Shown here: positions 1-13,221 of the stretch, piece by piece | Position numbering within the stretch: the first letter of the stretch is position 1 | How the letters are laid out: every line of letters starts with the position of its first letter | Assembly: GCA_000231825.2 (NCBI GenBank) | Contig: JH720293.1 | Span: 1-64,000, forward strand | Direction: 5' to 3' | Length of the DNA stretch: 64,000 bases | From: Tetrahymena elliotti 4EA | Lineage: Eukaryota > Ciliophora > Oligohymenophorea > Hymenostomatida > Tetrahymenidae | Notes under the pieces: generated by a model | What the model saw: the letters and a program-made list of their open reading frames with translations, nothing else | Told to the model about the DNA's origin: nothing | Database searches by the model: none | Program-made: the position numbers and the translations under genes

Positions 1-306
1 ATGAGAATTTAAGTTTAAATAATGTTTGTCAACAGCAAAAGTTACTTAATTATTTATTTGTTTTTTAATAATTAAAAATTGAAAGTTGGTTAAATACAAA
101 TATAGGCTTTAAAAATTAATATCTTTTGTAAAAATAGAAATTTCTTTAATTTAAAAAATAAAGAAGTAAAATTAATAAAGTTAGTTTAAACTGCATATAG
201 AAGAGTCAGAATTGATTGAAATACTTAAATGAATATACAATAAAAAATGATATTTATAAAACAAGAAAGATTGTGATAAGTAGACAGCGTTTAATATTAA
301 ATAGAA
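1..306. other. AT-rich left edge, no assignable gene
   Basis: This is the 3' flank of the minus-strand gene that ends at 307. A plus-strand frame is open from base 1 to a TGA near 219. In a code with one stop and this base composition that length is not significant, and the translation shows nothing recognisable. It could be the tail of a gene lying to the left, but I cannot support that. Confidence 0.4.
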
Positions 307-699
307 TCAATAATTATATTTTTCTCTCTTTCTTTCTGATAATCTTCTAATTTTTTTTCTGCGCTATTTACGCTTTTCTCTTTTTACTTTAGATCTCTTT
401 CTTTAATGAGTATTAACATTCAAAATAGCATCATCTATTTCCAACTTTTTGGATCCTTCCAAGGAAGATGAAATAGATTACAAGTTTAAGCTTTTCATTA
501 TGATGTTGCTCAAGTTATTAGCTTGAATATATGAATTCATTTATTAGAAAAATTAAAATCCATTCAATTAACTGAACTTGAAAGCATTTTAAGTACCATC
601 TAATAATCTAAAGAGAGTATTAAAAGATCTTTTTTACTAAATAAATGGTCTCCCTAATTAACTTAACAGGATCTTCGTAATCCCTAAATTAACACTCAT
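307..699 (-). CDS. small basic protein, possible mitochondrial ribosomal protein mS38 (Cox24/AURKAIP1-like)
   Basis: Single-exon frame of 130 residues, ATG at 699 and TGA at 309-307. The first 35 residues are hydrophobic/basic with almost no acidic residues (MSVNLGITKILLSQLGRP at the start), which suits a mitochondrial presequence. After a Q/S-rich middle, the last 35 residues are almost all Lys/Arg (HQRKRSKVKREKRKQRRKK and on to the end). Proteins of the mS38/Cox24/AURKAIP1 family, the DUF1713 type, have this architecture: a short presequence, a variable middle and a very basic C-terminal helix buried in the small mitoribosomal subunit. The match is by pattern only. Another short basic RNA-binding or mitochondrial protein is the alternative. 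Confidence 0.45.
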
Positions 700-1114
700 A
701 TTCTATTTGATTAATTAAAAGAAAATATGAATTAATTTCTTTTTTATTAAATTTAATTATATTTATATATTCAGATTTTTTATAAATTGAGGCCAATCAA
801 AAAGAAATCTTTAAATATACTTTGCTCTAAGCAATTATGGGCTTTATCTTTTAAATTAATATACAGTATCATCTATTATATGTATACAAATAAATAATTA
901 TCATAGAAAAAATTATCTAAATAATTTTATTAATTATTACATATTGTTAATTTCAAGAGTATGTATGCCTAATAAATTGGAGACAACAGAAAATTTTTTT
1001 TTTCTTACAAAGATATTTTATAAATGAAAAATTTAAAGAAATTATTATAAAATAATAAATGTATTTAACGTTATATAATAGAAGCATATCTTATTAAGAT
1101 GTCTTTTTATAATT
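700..1114. other. intergenic spacer
   Basis: AT-rich spacer of about 415 bp between the start of the small basic protein and the stop of the B-box-like gene; both genes are on the minus strand. It must hold the promoter of the first and the 3' UTR of the second. I see no conserved motif. Confidence 0.5.
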
Positions 1115-2311
1115 TCACAATTAATTTTCTTTAAAGTATATTAAATCAATTGAAGTTTTATAGGATAAATTAGATCCAAAATGTATTGCTAAATAATAGG
1201 TACCATTTGGATTTAATAATCGAGCTTATCCTAGTTAATTAATATTTACTTTATCAGGGTAATCGAAGTATTATATCTATTTATTTTGAATATCAACAAG
1301 CATTTCTATAACTAATTATGAATTTATTTAATAAAAATAATTTCCTTTTTATACATCCGCTCCTTTTTAAGATATTTTTCCAAATGTTTTACCTTAACAT
1401 GTTAGATTTAAATCTGAATCTACATTCTTTGAATTTAATAGACCAATAGTAAAATAATCACCTCCTATATCGTTAAATTAAAACCTTATAGTATAAGTAG
1501 ATTTACTAGTTAATTCATATTTAAAATATAATCCACCATATAAATCTTCTATATTTTTTATTATTTGTATGCTTTTTTGATTAGACCATATTAATATTTT
1601 ATTTGATTATCCATAAGAACAAAAACATACATTTTTAAGGAGTTATAAATTATTTGGATCTACTTCTTCTTATTACATAATAATAGTATCTAATTAACTA
1701 ATTAACTAAGATGCAGAATCTTTTAATTTAGTCATTAATTTTTTAGAATAATTATCAGAATCTTTAATTTTTTAAATTTATTATTGAAGGATTAATGTGT
1801 TTTAGTCTTTTAAAGCCATATTTTCTTTGATAAACTAATTTAATTCATCAATTTTTTAGAGGATTGTTTGGTCATGTACAAGAAATTAAAGGTTTTCCTT
1901 CTATGAAATCTAATTATAAACATTTAAGGATTCTTTTTTTTATTATTATTACTAATAAATAGATTGAATAATGCTTTTCTTCATATTTTCTAGCTTTTGA
2001 ACTATTTGTGTAATGTACTTAGAAATTTACTTCTCTATTTCATCAATACTCTATTTTTTTTACTAAAGAAGTCCTTTTAAGTCTTTTAATAAATTAGTAT
2101 CATCAACAGGAGGCCAATTTCTAAAAACAGAGTCATAATTACTCAGATTGATAGATTTAATTGACATATAATTAGATATTTAATCTTCTTCTAAAACACA
2201 CTCCTCACACTTAAGTATTTCATCTGCTTATTCTGTAATCTTTATATAATTTATTTTAAACTCAGGGTGAAGTTTACAAAAAATACTGCTTTTTAGTTTT
2301 GAACTGTCCAT
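1115..2311 (-). CDS. B-box-like zinc-binding coiled-coil protein with SPRY-like C-terminus
   Basis: Uninterrupted frame of 398 residues, ATG 2311 and TGA 1117-1115. The N-terminus carries a C-x2-H pair (FCKLHPEF) followed by a C-x2-C pair (LKCEECVLEED) about 25 residues later, the spacing of a degenerate B-box zinc site. Residues of about 75-240 are a Lys/Glu/Gln/Ile heptad-rich coiled coil. The last 150 residues are beta-rich, with YTIRFQFND, DYFTIGLLNS and YYLAIHFGS, which looks like a SPRY or similar jelly-roll domain. This is the TRIM-like layout of a family that is large in Tetrahymena, but there is no RING at the N-terminus, so ligase activity is not implied. A role as a cytosolic scaffold is inference. 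Confidence 0.65.
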
Positions 2312-2493
2312 TTATAGTTTGCTTCGTTCACAGTGTTCTTTTTAAAAAAGAGCCTTTTTTATATTTTGAGAAATGCTTTTTTTGTTAGATATTTTTAATA
2401 AAATCATAAAATTAAAGGGTTTTGTTGGGAAGTAGAATAATGCTAAAAATTTTAGATAAATTTGATAAAAATATTTTAAACATAAAGAATACA

Positions 2494-5400
2494 TCAGACT
2501 TTTAATTAAGAGATAAGAGATACTATTTATTCATTAGGATATATTATTTTTTTTATTTTTATAGATGTTAGTTTTTAAATTTATTATATACAATCATTTA
2601 TTTATATTTATAGAGTATCATACTCTACAGAATTATTTTATTCTGATTCATGATGCTCTAAGATGTTTGCGCCTGATTTATTTATTTCTTATTAAATATT
2701 AATCTATAATTGTTTTGGTTTACCATCTTCATTTTCTAAATTTATTTTTTTTGAGCTGCTTTGAAAAGAAAAGTGAGATTATTAAGGAATTCCATCTACG
2801 TTTTTGTAACTGGATAAATAAATCTTGCTTCCATTTATTATAATATAATCATTTTATGGAGTTTCTATTTAATTATTAGAAAGAATCAGATTTTTCTTTT
2901 TAGGAGATAATTACTTTTATCCTAAAATCTTCTAGCAAGGTTGCTTAATAATTTCTTATTATAAGTTATTCTAATTTTTATTTAATTTTTGTTATAGTTT
3001 TTTCTGGATTTGTGAAAGTATAAGCCACACAGAATCTATCCCAGGTAGAAACTTTTAATATTATCCTTAAGTGAGTTTACTCTTTTACTTATAGATTTTT
3101 TAAATGAGATTAAAGTATGTTTGTACTTCATTCTCATTTATATCTTTAAAATTTCTTTCTGCTTTGCTTTATACTAGAGATTTTTATATTAATTCTTTGA
3201 CAATCTAATCATTCAGCTTAAGTGAATAAAATTTAGTTAGAAGAAGATGTATACAATTTTAGTTTAAAAAAGACTTATTTTGGTACATTGCTTTAAATTT
3301 ACGCACACAGATATTTAGCAGCATAAAAAGCTCTTCTAAATTTAATTTTTATAAATAATAATTAAGCTCAAGAAGGAATGATTCCTATGAATTATTAATC
3401 ATGATAAGATATAAGCATTTTAAAAAATTTGGGCACTAGCTATCTTTTGATTACAATTAAAATAGGTGCTCAAAATAAGTTTCGTTTATCCAATAACTAT
3501 CTATAATTACTGTTTCTAGTACTTCTGCTATACTTAATCTCTCTCTCTAATATTAGTATATATTTATGGACATAATTATGCAGATTATATTTAAAACTAA
3601 CTCTGCATATCTTTTTTATTTAAAAATGAGATTCAACTCTTAAAAATCTATTAACTTTTTGCTATATCTCGCATTTAATGAGATATCTTCTTCTTTCAAA
3701 GATTTAATGTAATTGCTAAACTATGTATTAGATATACTGAATAACTTTTCATCCTGAATGTACTAAACAATTTTCAAAGGACTAAGAGACTGTTCAAATA
3801 ATATATTTTACATTTATTTAAATATTAAATTTTCTTCAATTTCAAAAGAGTTCATATCTATACCATAAGCTCCTATCAGAATATTAAAAGTAAACCCATT
3901 AAAAAAATTTTATTCTAAAACTTCTACTTTATCAAATGCTGTCAAAAGACTCTTAAATAATAGATATTCTATTTATTTAAATTTATATTATTTCAATCAA
4001 TATTAAATTCTAAAAATATTTATTTACCCATTTTATAAGATTTAATAATGTAATATTCATGAAAAAGTTTAAAAGGGTCTTTATCTTTATTTTAAAGATC
4101 TATAAGGCAAAGATTTTCCCATTTTTATTGAGATTTCAGGCTTGAATAGAGATAATCGAGACAGAATTTAACATCATAATAATGATTTTTTAAAAATAAC
4201 TCATAGTAAATGTAGCTGTTAATTTAAAAGTTATCACTATGAATCATATTTTCTAGCTCTAGTTTACCATGATTCAAATCTAAATTTAAGATATCCACTC
4301 CATTATTCTTATAAATTTCAAGCTAGAATGTCCTATCACTCATCTAAATAAAAGGATCTACTCTTTTAATCTTTAATAGAATAAATAATTAAAAAATAAA
4401 ACAAAAATTGATTTAATTTCTCTACCTATTGATTTTCTTAATATAAATCATATGAAAATATTGGCTGTGGGAAAATAGGTTTAAAATTAGCTGTCTCTAA
4501 TATTTTTTTTTCACACTTTTGCAAAGTTGTCTTTAAAAAAAACTCTAATTTTGTGTTAGCTTTTTCATCTTCCTAAAAAACTACATAGTAATTTTTCCAC
4601 TAAAGAATATCAACAATATTATTTAATTAAACAAAGAATCTATATTTCGAAGAACTAAGATTGCCTGGTCTATAAACTTTTAATATTTTTGTTTTGTAGC
4701 AGTAAAAAAATAAACGTATTGCACCTTCTTCTTCACTTACAAATAATTCAAACCCATTATTGTAGATTGGCTATATCATTTCTTATAAAAATTACTATGA
4801 TTTAAAACTATTTATAGCATTTTTTTAATCTCCACTTTTTGATTTTTTACCATGTTAGGAAAACTCTCTATAATCTGAATTGTTTTTTTGCAAAATAATT
4901 TGAATATATTCCTTATCTTAGCCATATTAAACTATTAAGTAAGACTAAGACTATGTTTCTACTAGTTTCACTATATTTATTTCCTATTCTTCCAAGTTAA
5001 AGGCTAAAACCTATTAAAATAAATGTAAATAACCTATTTTCTATGCTAATTTAATTTACTATTTGAAGCGATTCTAAACATAAAAATAATATCAATCCTT
5101 TTTAAGATGATATTACAGCATACTACTTGTTATCATTAGCTCTCCATAAATTTAAATGCTAAAACTAGTTAAATTAATTTTCATTCATCTGATTATTTTT
5201 TTTAGTAATTGGATTGATTGAATTACTATTTAACAAATCTGCTAGCCGAACTATCTAAACTTCTTTTAATTTTGAAGCTAGAATCCATGCTTATTTATAA
5301 TTTTAAAAGATAAACTCTGGATTTACTAACACCTAATTATTCCATTCTTCTTTTGCATCTTAAATACCAAATATTCCAAGCGGTAGCCTAAAAAAATATC

Positions 5401-5650
5401 CATCTTCTGATAGTATAAATCCATAATATCCTATTTCATCTATTTGCAAATCAGCAATAGGGTGATCTTTAAACCAATGAAGTTTCTCTAAAGATTTTTA
5501 ATGCTAATTTAACTTTTTCTCTATACTCATAAATAATTTAGAATTTTAAGTGCTAAATAGTTTATATTTCAGTGTAATTGATGATCCTACACTCCATTTT
5601 TTAATCCTAATGTCTTCTTTAACTCTTATGAAATTCTCTGTTTATATCAT
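2494..5650 (-). CDS. conserved-looking 997-aa protein of unknown function, largely helical C-terminus
   Basis: Four-exon model: 5650-5060, 5010-4426, 4370-4028 and 3968-2494. All donors are GT, all acceptors AG, phases close exactly, and there are 998 codons including TGA. The N-terminal third is beta-rich with many aromatic residues (for example ADLQIDEIGYYGFILSEDG), like a WD/propeller-type segment. From about residue 450 the protein is a long run of amphipathic helices rich in Leu, Ile, Asn and Lys. Propeller followed by alpha-solenoid is the plan of vesicle-coat and scaffold nucleoporins such as the Nup133 and Nup155 groups. No diagnostic motif lets me choose, so I give no symbol. The last 90 residues are Q/N/S-rich and probably disordered. 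Confidence 0.6.
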
Positions 5651-7232
5651 GCTTTTTTGATTAAAATTTTACTGAAAATGCAAATTAAAAAACTTTTTAA
5701 TTTTTTTAAGATATTAACCTTACTAATATCAAAAATTTTTTACGTTTTTTAATAAAGTAAGATATTCAATATTAATTTAATTTTTTTATCACCATTAAAA
5801 TACTTAAAATCATATTTAATTAAAATTACAAATAAAATTTTTTCACTTTAAATTAGCCATTTTTAATCAGAAATTTTAATTCACATTTTTTTATTTCTTC
5901 TAATCTTCTATTAGCATTTTAGCTAAATATAATTAGAATAATTCTTATGTTTTTATATTCTATTTTTATGTACTTCTAAAAAGAGAATACCTATTCCAAT
6001 TTACACTGCTCTTTTGTGAATATTAATTACTGGAAAAAAAAAATTGGCTGTATCGTTAAAATTTTTTTTTAAGAATTAAATTACCAATAATTGATAAATG
6101 TGATAATAATCATCTAACTAAGTTATTTTTTATTTATTTTAATAATTTAAATATCATAAAAGAGTATAATTAGTAATAAAACTTTTATTAGTAAATAAAA
6201 TCTATCAAGTGAGGAAAAATAATAAATTCACTCTTTTCTTAATATTAATAAATTATATTTGATTTTGATGAAAATAATAAAGAGTAAAATAGAAAAAAAT
6301 TAACGGACCTGATATTAGATAAATTTAATTAAACAGAAGAGGCTACTTTGTATTTTTATATCTAAAACTGTCAAATGTTACCTCTATTTGATGAAAAATT
6401 AAAAAATTTTTATTAAAAAATATAATTAGCAAAGCCTTGGAAGAAAATAAGTTAATTATTGAGGGAAAATTTTTACATTCCTTAATTTAGTTACTTTTTT
6501 AGATTATGTGAATAAATAAACTCAATAATTGAGTAATATTTTGTTGAAATAAACAACTTTTGCTTAATAATTATTAAATGCTCCGAAGTTTAAAAATCTG
6601 AGATTATAAAATGCTTAGTTTGCTAGTAAATTATTTCATTTAAATAAATTAGTAGTCTTATTCATTTAAATATTTAATTGAATTTTCGATATTATTTTTC
6701 ACCTATCTATCTATGTTTTTGTCTATTTAAATAATGTTTAATATTTTTTATTATTTATTTGTAAGTTAATAATTTATTTTAATTTTAAATTAGGATCACT
6801 TCATTAAAAAATGATTTTTACAAAAGTATTTAGTTAATTAAAAGTAAAGCTAATTAATTTTTTAGAATTATAATAACTTTTGTTTAAATTGTCAAGCCAA
6901 TGAATGAATATGAAAAAATTTGAAATATAGAAATGAATAACAATAACTTACTTTCATTTTGAAATGAAAGTGAAAGCTTTATTTTTTTATAAAGATATTT
7001 AGAGTGAGTAGATGTTCATTCAATTTAGCTTCGGAATTAAAAGAATATAAGCAAGTATCTGTTAAAATTTTCTTAATAAAATAAATGTAAATACAAATTC
7101 AAGTTAAACACTGAATATTATTTTTTAATATTTATTGTTATTCTTTCATTAACTAACAAGACAAGCGACTAGTTTCGATTAATTTTTTGTAAAAAAATTT
7201 TGTTAGTTTTTTATAGCCGATTTATAAAAATA
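5651..7232. other. AT-rich intergenic region between divergent genes
   Basis: About 1.6 kb separating a minus-strand gene from a plus-strand gene, so it holds both promoters. It is mostly A and T homopolymer runs, with slightly more mixed sequence around 6880-7220. I see no coding signal, RNA gene or repeat worth naming. Confidence 0.5.
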
Positions 7233-9865
7233 ATGAGTTACAACCCTAAAAATCTAAAAGATAAAATTGATAGAATTTTAGAATAGAATAAGAGATAATA
7301 ATAGTAAATTCCATAAAATTTCATAAAAGGATGGAGATAATCAATAAGTTAAAGTACATAGCCAAAATCTGCTCATCAGTCATATTAATTAAAAGATAAG
7401 CATAATTTATAAATAAATACAAATAATACACATGCTAAAGCAAGATCAGCTAACTCATGGACAGGAGATAATTAAAACTCAAGGTTAAGAATTAGCACCA
7501 CTCCAAATAATTAATCATCAAATAGCAATAAAGAGAATATATTTAGAAGAAATGAATTCTTATCAACCAAAAATAGCTCTGTGAAAGGAAATAATAAAAA
7601 GAAGATAGACTACAACTTCAATTTAACCAACGATGGCATTTAAATTAAAAATTAAAATTTATCTTATTATTAGAACTATTTAAATAATAAAAGTGGCTCA
7701 GATAAAAGCTCAACTTAAGTATAAAATGATAATTCTACATAAAGCAAAAGTCCTAGTATTGATAATTCAAAGACATTTTTAATTTTAAAACAGCACGATA
7801 GCTTAAATAATGGAAGTAAAGATGTTTTGAATCTTAACGATTCTAATAGTTACAATAGTTAAAATAACTAGACATGCATTTCTGCCCTTCAATAGAATAT
7901 AAATTTGGGCAACAATTCTAATATGCAATTAAATAAAAGTCTTAATTCAAGTCAAAATGGAACCAACAAAAATGCTAACTTAAATTTAACTTCTAGCAGC
8001 TTATAAAGCACTGCTGCTAAAAATTTGAAAGAAAATTTCAAAAAAAATTAAGCTTTTAATAATTCATCAAGTTTTGTTAATACAAATAGTCCTGTTGCTT
8101 CAGGAAACAACAAATTGCAATAAAATGGTAGTAACCAAGCATCCAATAGTAAAATTTAAGCTAGCCCTTAAAGTGAAATTGTCAACTAATTAATAAAGAT
8201 TATAGAGCAAGATAAAAAGTAATCAGCGAAATAATTTTAGCAATTTTAAAATTAGCAGCATTAGAATTCGTTAGAAAGAATAAGAAAAAGAGAATCTTTT
8301 TCATTATAGATGAGGTAAGTTTCTTAAAATATTGATGCTCCAAGTATTTCTAAAAGGGGAAGTAACTTTGGATTACTTGACAGTAATAATAACTACCAAA
8401 ATTCAGAGGAAGATAATCTTTAGAGAGTTAGAGAGCTTAAAACAAAATATCATCTAAGAGATGCTATTTTAAGATAGGAAATTAAAAGATTAGAATAAGA
8501 AAATATTATGCTTAAAAGTTCTAATAAATAGCTAGATGAGGAGGTCAATCGCTATAGAAATATCAGAACTATGGTAAAATTTAATTTAATTCTGTTTTGT
8601 TTTTATTTTCCTTTTTTCATTAACCATAATAGGAAAATAAATATATTAAAAAATTGGAATAAGAGTTGATAGAAGAGAAATAGAAATATTAAGTTAACTT
8701 TAAAAAGATTGCTAATGGGGAATGCATAAGCAGCAATAGTTTAGTAAGTACTACTGGAGGTGGAAGTACTTCTAATAATAATTAGGTTAGTTTTAGTAAC
8801 CAAAATAATGGGAAAGAGAATAATATATATTTATTAAAAAGTGAACCTATTACTTAATAGAATTCCTACTAAATTGCTAAGTATCAAGAAAAATTGATTT
8901 AAACTTTATCAGAGAAAGTAACCGAGCTGATGAATGAAAAGGAATACTTAGAATAGATTTTAAAGAATTTATTACTAAAAAACGAAATGGATAAGTAAAA
9001 TAAATATGATTCTTTGAGCTTTGAAATAAGTTAATAAAAGCCTTCTTATTTAAATACATCCTTTTCAGATAACAGCTGTTTTGCTTAGTTTAAGGCATCT
9101 ACTTCTAATCTAAGCTATCCAAATATTTAGACTACTAATCTATAGCAAGTTAATGTCAATGTTTCTTAACAAAAAATGCATCCTTAGCCTGCAATAAATA
9201 ATATTCATAATTTAGCAAATAGTACCTAAGCTTGTCATAAATAAATATCACAAATTAAAGAAGAATATATGGAGGAAAGCTCAAGAGTTAAGACATCATA
9301 AACATCTTCCTAGCACTAATCACAATAATAAGCTTAACACATAAGCAATAACAGTTAGCAACAATCATAATAATAAAAGGAGAATTTAAATATACTCAAC
9401 AATATATTAGAAAAGAACAAAAATCTTGCTTTAAGTAATAATGGTTCAAGCAATTCTAATTAGCCAATCATGCACTCTAGAAATTCAGAAACTCCCAGAT
9501 AAAGTTAAAAAAGATAGCTTTCTGGATCAAAAGATCCATCATATCCTCCTCAAGCTCCTTCATCATTGAACTCTATTAAAAGATACACAAATAGAAAATA
9601 TTAAGATTCATCAGAGAGAAATTCAAATACAAATAGCATAGATGGCTTTATATTTGGACCACCAAAATCAGCTCATTAATGCTCCTATGAAGAGTAACTA
9701 ATAACTCAACAACAATAGAACAATAAAGTTATATTCCTAGAAAATCAAGAAAATGAAGAATTTTACTGGGATCCTGACCATGATGAAATAGTAATTAATG
9801 AAGTCCAATTAAAAAATTTGATTGAGGATTACAAACGCAGGGCTTAAAAGGTAGACCTTTTATGA
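7233..9865 (+). CDS. Gln/Asn/Ser-rich protein with central coiled coil, unknown function
   Basis: Two exons, 7233-8573 and 8633-9865, with a 59-bp intron (GTAAAA...AATAG) inserted after a complete codon; 857 residues. The first 350 residues are low-complexity Asn/Ser/Gln with a few basic patches near the N-terminus. Residues of about 390-480 form a charged coiled coil (LRQEIKRLEQENIMLKSSN is representative), which spans the intron. A second short helical segment lies near residue 560. The tail is again Q/N/S-rich and ends in an acidic stretch (FYWDPDHDEIVINEV) followed by a short basic helix. Nothing identifies a family. A cytoskeletal or basal-body scaffold is possible but unsupported. Confidence 0.7.
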
Positions 9866-12800
9866 TATGATTAAAATTAAAAAAATCATTTGAATTTTGA
9901 TATTAATTTAAGAAGTAGAGAGTTGAAATATTTAGATATTTCAATCTTTGAATTTTTTGACAATTATATTAACAATTTTTTTTTCTTAAATTGGATAAAA
10001 TGGAAATCATAATAAATTGATTATCATTAAGGGTTGTTTTTTTTGTAAGATCAATATCAAAAATGATATTTTCGAATTCTAAAATATTTTATTTTAAAAA
10101 TTAAATTATTTGTTTGTCTATATCTTTATATTAAATCACACTATTGCTAGCACATTTTTGAAAAAATAATTATAAATTTATATTTGGTTTCAAATTTATT
10201 TCATTCTTTTATCTATTTTAAGTAGAAATTTTCTAGCTAGAAAATGATCTAAATTTGATTTTTCTTTTTTATTTCGAATTTGACAAATAAATCTTTTTCT
10301 AAATATTCAAATCGAAATCTGTCAAAAATAGCTAATAAGGTCGGTCGTCTCAAATTGATAGTACGTCAAATTTAAATTTAATATAAAAAATTAAATTTTT
10401 TGAAAACTCCTCTTGATTTGTAAACTATTTAAAAACTCCAATTTTAGTGATTAAAAAAATCATTAGAAAATTTAACTCCACTATTGCTTTTCTTTGCTTA
10501 TTCTTTTTTATGGTGAGTAATTTTGTTAATTGGAAAAATTTAGGCAATCTCAAAATCAACAATATATCTTATTTTTAACTTTTTTGGTATTATCTTTTTA
10601 TCAAATACTCATTGATGATTATAAATAGATGAGATGGGTAAAATAAAAGCTGAGAAAAAACATTTAAATTGAACATAAAATATTTAATTTTAAGCATAAT
10701 TTAATAATAGAATATTAATTTATATATAGTATTTTGGGTTATTGTTTTTGTTATTTTAAAACTCTAGATTGAAAATTTTTGTTTGACTTAATTTAATGCA
10801 CTCACTTTTTTTAAATTAATGTATTTACAGAGAGTAAGTCATATTTTCTTCACTTTTGAATAAGTTTCTAGTTTTTCCAAAAGTCTCTCATCTGAACAGC
10901 ACTTGATCAAATAATTAACAAATATTTAATGATTTTCTTTTTCTTTAATTTATGAATGTTCCAGATAATTTTGTGCCTCAGTTTAAAGGAATGATTTAAA
11001 TATTGAGCCATAAGAAGGATGTTTGAAGAGTTACTTTAAAACAAGATGGTTATATTTCTTTTTAGAAAAGTATCTTTTAATTTAGCATTTTGTATCATAT
11101 TCGCTGCAATTAGGAAAGTACAGTGATAAATTACTTTTTTTTTAATTTTTCCCAAATAAGTATTGTAGGAAAGCTCTTATGAGGTTTCTGATTACATTTT
11201 TTTTATTTAGACTAATAATCTGAGAATCATCCATAATCTCTTAAGAGTCTTATTAAGAACTGCTTAATTCTTGAGTTTCATTTTAAATATTGACGATTTA
11301 TATATTTCCAACAAAAAATGTGATTAGTTAATCCATTTATGTATTTCAATGAGCAGATATTTTGATGAATGATTGTTTGTTTGTTATAGTAATTTTTATT
11401 TAAAAATTTATTGATTCTATTTTTTAATATTTTATTATAATTTTTGACATGATTTTGATTTTTATGTTTAATTTTTATATTAAATAGATCAAAAAGGTAT
11501 TTATCAGAAATATATCTTCTATTTTTATCATATTCGTATAAATTATTTCTAATACTAAAGATGAATATTATTTTTATCTTTTTCAAAACTCCACTATTTT
11601 CAAATAAAATAGACACTCTTAGCTCAATTAAAATTCAAGAAGTATCAAGTTGATCCAATATTTCTAATGATAAAGAAACTGATTTTATTAAAATGGGATC
11701 AATTGTTTTAAAAAAGGGAAAGTCTTTATTTACAAATTTATTTGTGCAGATACTCCAATTCAGAACAGAGCTATTTGGTTAAAGAAAACCTCTAAAACTC
11801 CAAAATTGAATAGAGTTGGAAATTGAAGTTAAAATGTAATTATTATCATTCAAATTCATTAATTTAAGTTTATTATTTGATTTATAATTGGTGTCAATAC
11901 CTTTTTTTAGATTTTATTTTTGCTAAACCTAAACTCAATTTTTTTTGAATTTAATTTGTGAATATTATTGCATTGCTTACAAATTTAAAGCTTAAATTTT
12001 TTTCATCTTGAATTTATAAAATTTGTAAAGTCCCTCTTAAACTTAAATTCATTCTACATTAAGTCCTATTGAGTATAAAATAAATATATAATTAGTTAAA
12101 TGTTATAAAGTATTAGTGCTTATAAAAAGAGGTGGAAAAAATAAAAATAGAAAAATTTTTTTTTCCAATTTATTTATTTGATTATATTCAAATTCTTACA
12201 AACAATTTTTTTTGGACTAAAAATAGAAAAATATTACTAGAGAAAAATTAAAAATATCATCTTAAATTTTATTGGTAATACGAATATATTTAATAATTTT
12301 AATTCTGATTTTTAAAAATTAGATTCATTTTGTTGAATTTTAAGTATGGAGAATTTGATTATATTGAGGTTCCATTTTTTAAATAATGAATTATCTATCA
12401 CTTCCTTTTGAGGATAAAAAATGATCTTTTATCCACTACTTTTAGGGGTAGAGTACAAAAATGCAATTAATTAGTATTAAAATTACCAAATTATTAATAG
12501 TCAATTTTGGAATACCTTTCCTTTTTCCAAGTGTAATTCATTTCTTATTAGAATTTCCTCATTTTTATTTCAACTCCAAAAAAAACTAATTTGATATTTT
12601 GGGCATAAAAAATATTTTATAATTTTCATTACACAGAAGTGAAAAAAAAGTTAAGATTGAAAAACTCCTTTTCAAGCAACTTTCTAGGAGATTTTAAGTG
12701 AAAAGTAAAAATAAAATTTTAAGTAATATGTGAATACAGACCCTTATTTTAATTTAAACAAATAGATGAAATAAATTGAAAATAAATAATTAAAATAACT

Positions 12801-13221
12801 CTCTAATACTTCAAAACAAATGAGTAGAATTAAGATCTTTTTTAAAATTATTTTAAATATTTCATAATTTTTTTTTTCAAGAAATAAATAATTATTTCTA
12901 TTATTAGTGCACATAAAAATGCAAGAACCAAACATTAATTCATTTAAAATTTTTTGATGAAAATATTTTTATTTTAAATTTTATTGCTATTTTTAGAAGA
13001 TTGAAATAAGGGAATTTGAAGTTTGATTTCCCTCTAGTATTCGATAAACAAAAAACTACAGAACATTAATCAAAATTTTTTATTTATTTATTAACTAAAC
13101 TTTATAAAATTAATATTGTATATTTTGATATGGAAATACATTTGGTTTTTATGAAATATTTTTTTAAACACATTTTTTCATTGATATGAAATTTATTATA
13201 GTATTTATTAGAATGAGTTTT
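9866..13221. other. long AT-rich intergenic region, no convincing gene
   Basis: About 3.4 kb between the 3' ends of two convergent genes. Slightly more complex sequence occurs around 10800-11250 and 11620-11900, but frames there are short or lack a start. One minus-strand frame (11278-11616) was examined and rejected. I cannot exclude a small intron-rich gene. Confidence 0.4.

Noticed and set aside
1..219. Plus-strand open frame at the left edge
   Set aside because: Short, compositionally random and without any motif; it could be a gene tail but cannot be supported.
4990..5060. A 23-bp intron (GTTATT...AATAG) in the 997-aa gene
   Set aside because: It does not restore the frame. The 49-bp intron starting GTAAAT at 5059 does, with exact phase.
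10981..11030. Short plus-strand frame starting MNVPDNFVPQFKGM
   Set aside because: Only about 25 residues to a TGA, with no supporting splice donor or family match.
11278..11616. Minus-strand frame of about 112 residues in the 3.4-kb spacer
   Set aside because: It lacks an ATG (its first codon is GTG), is Asn/Lys/Ile-rich like random AT DNA, and is closed upstream by TGA. Its length is unremarkable in a one-stop code.
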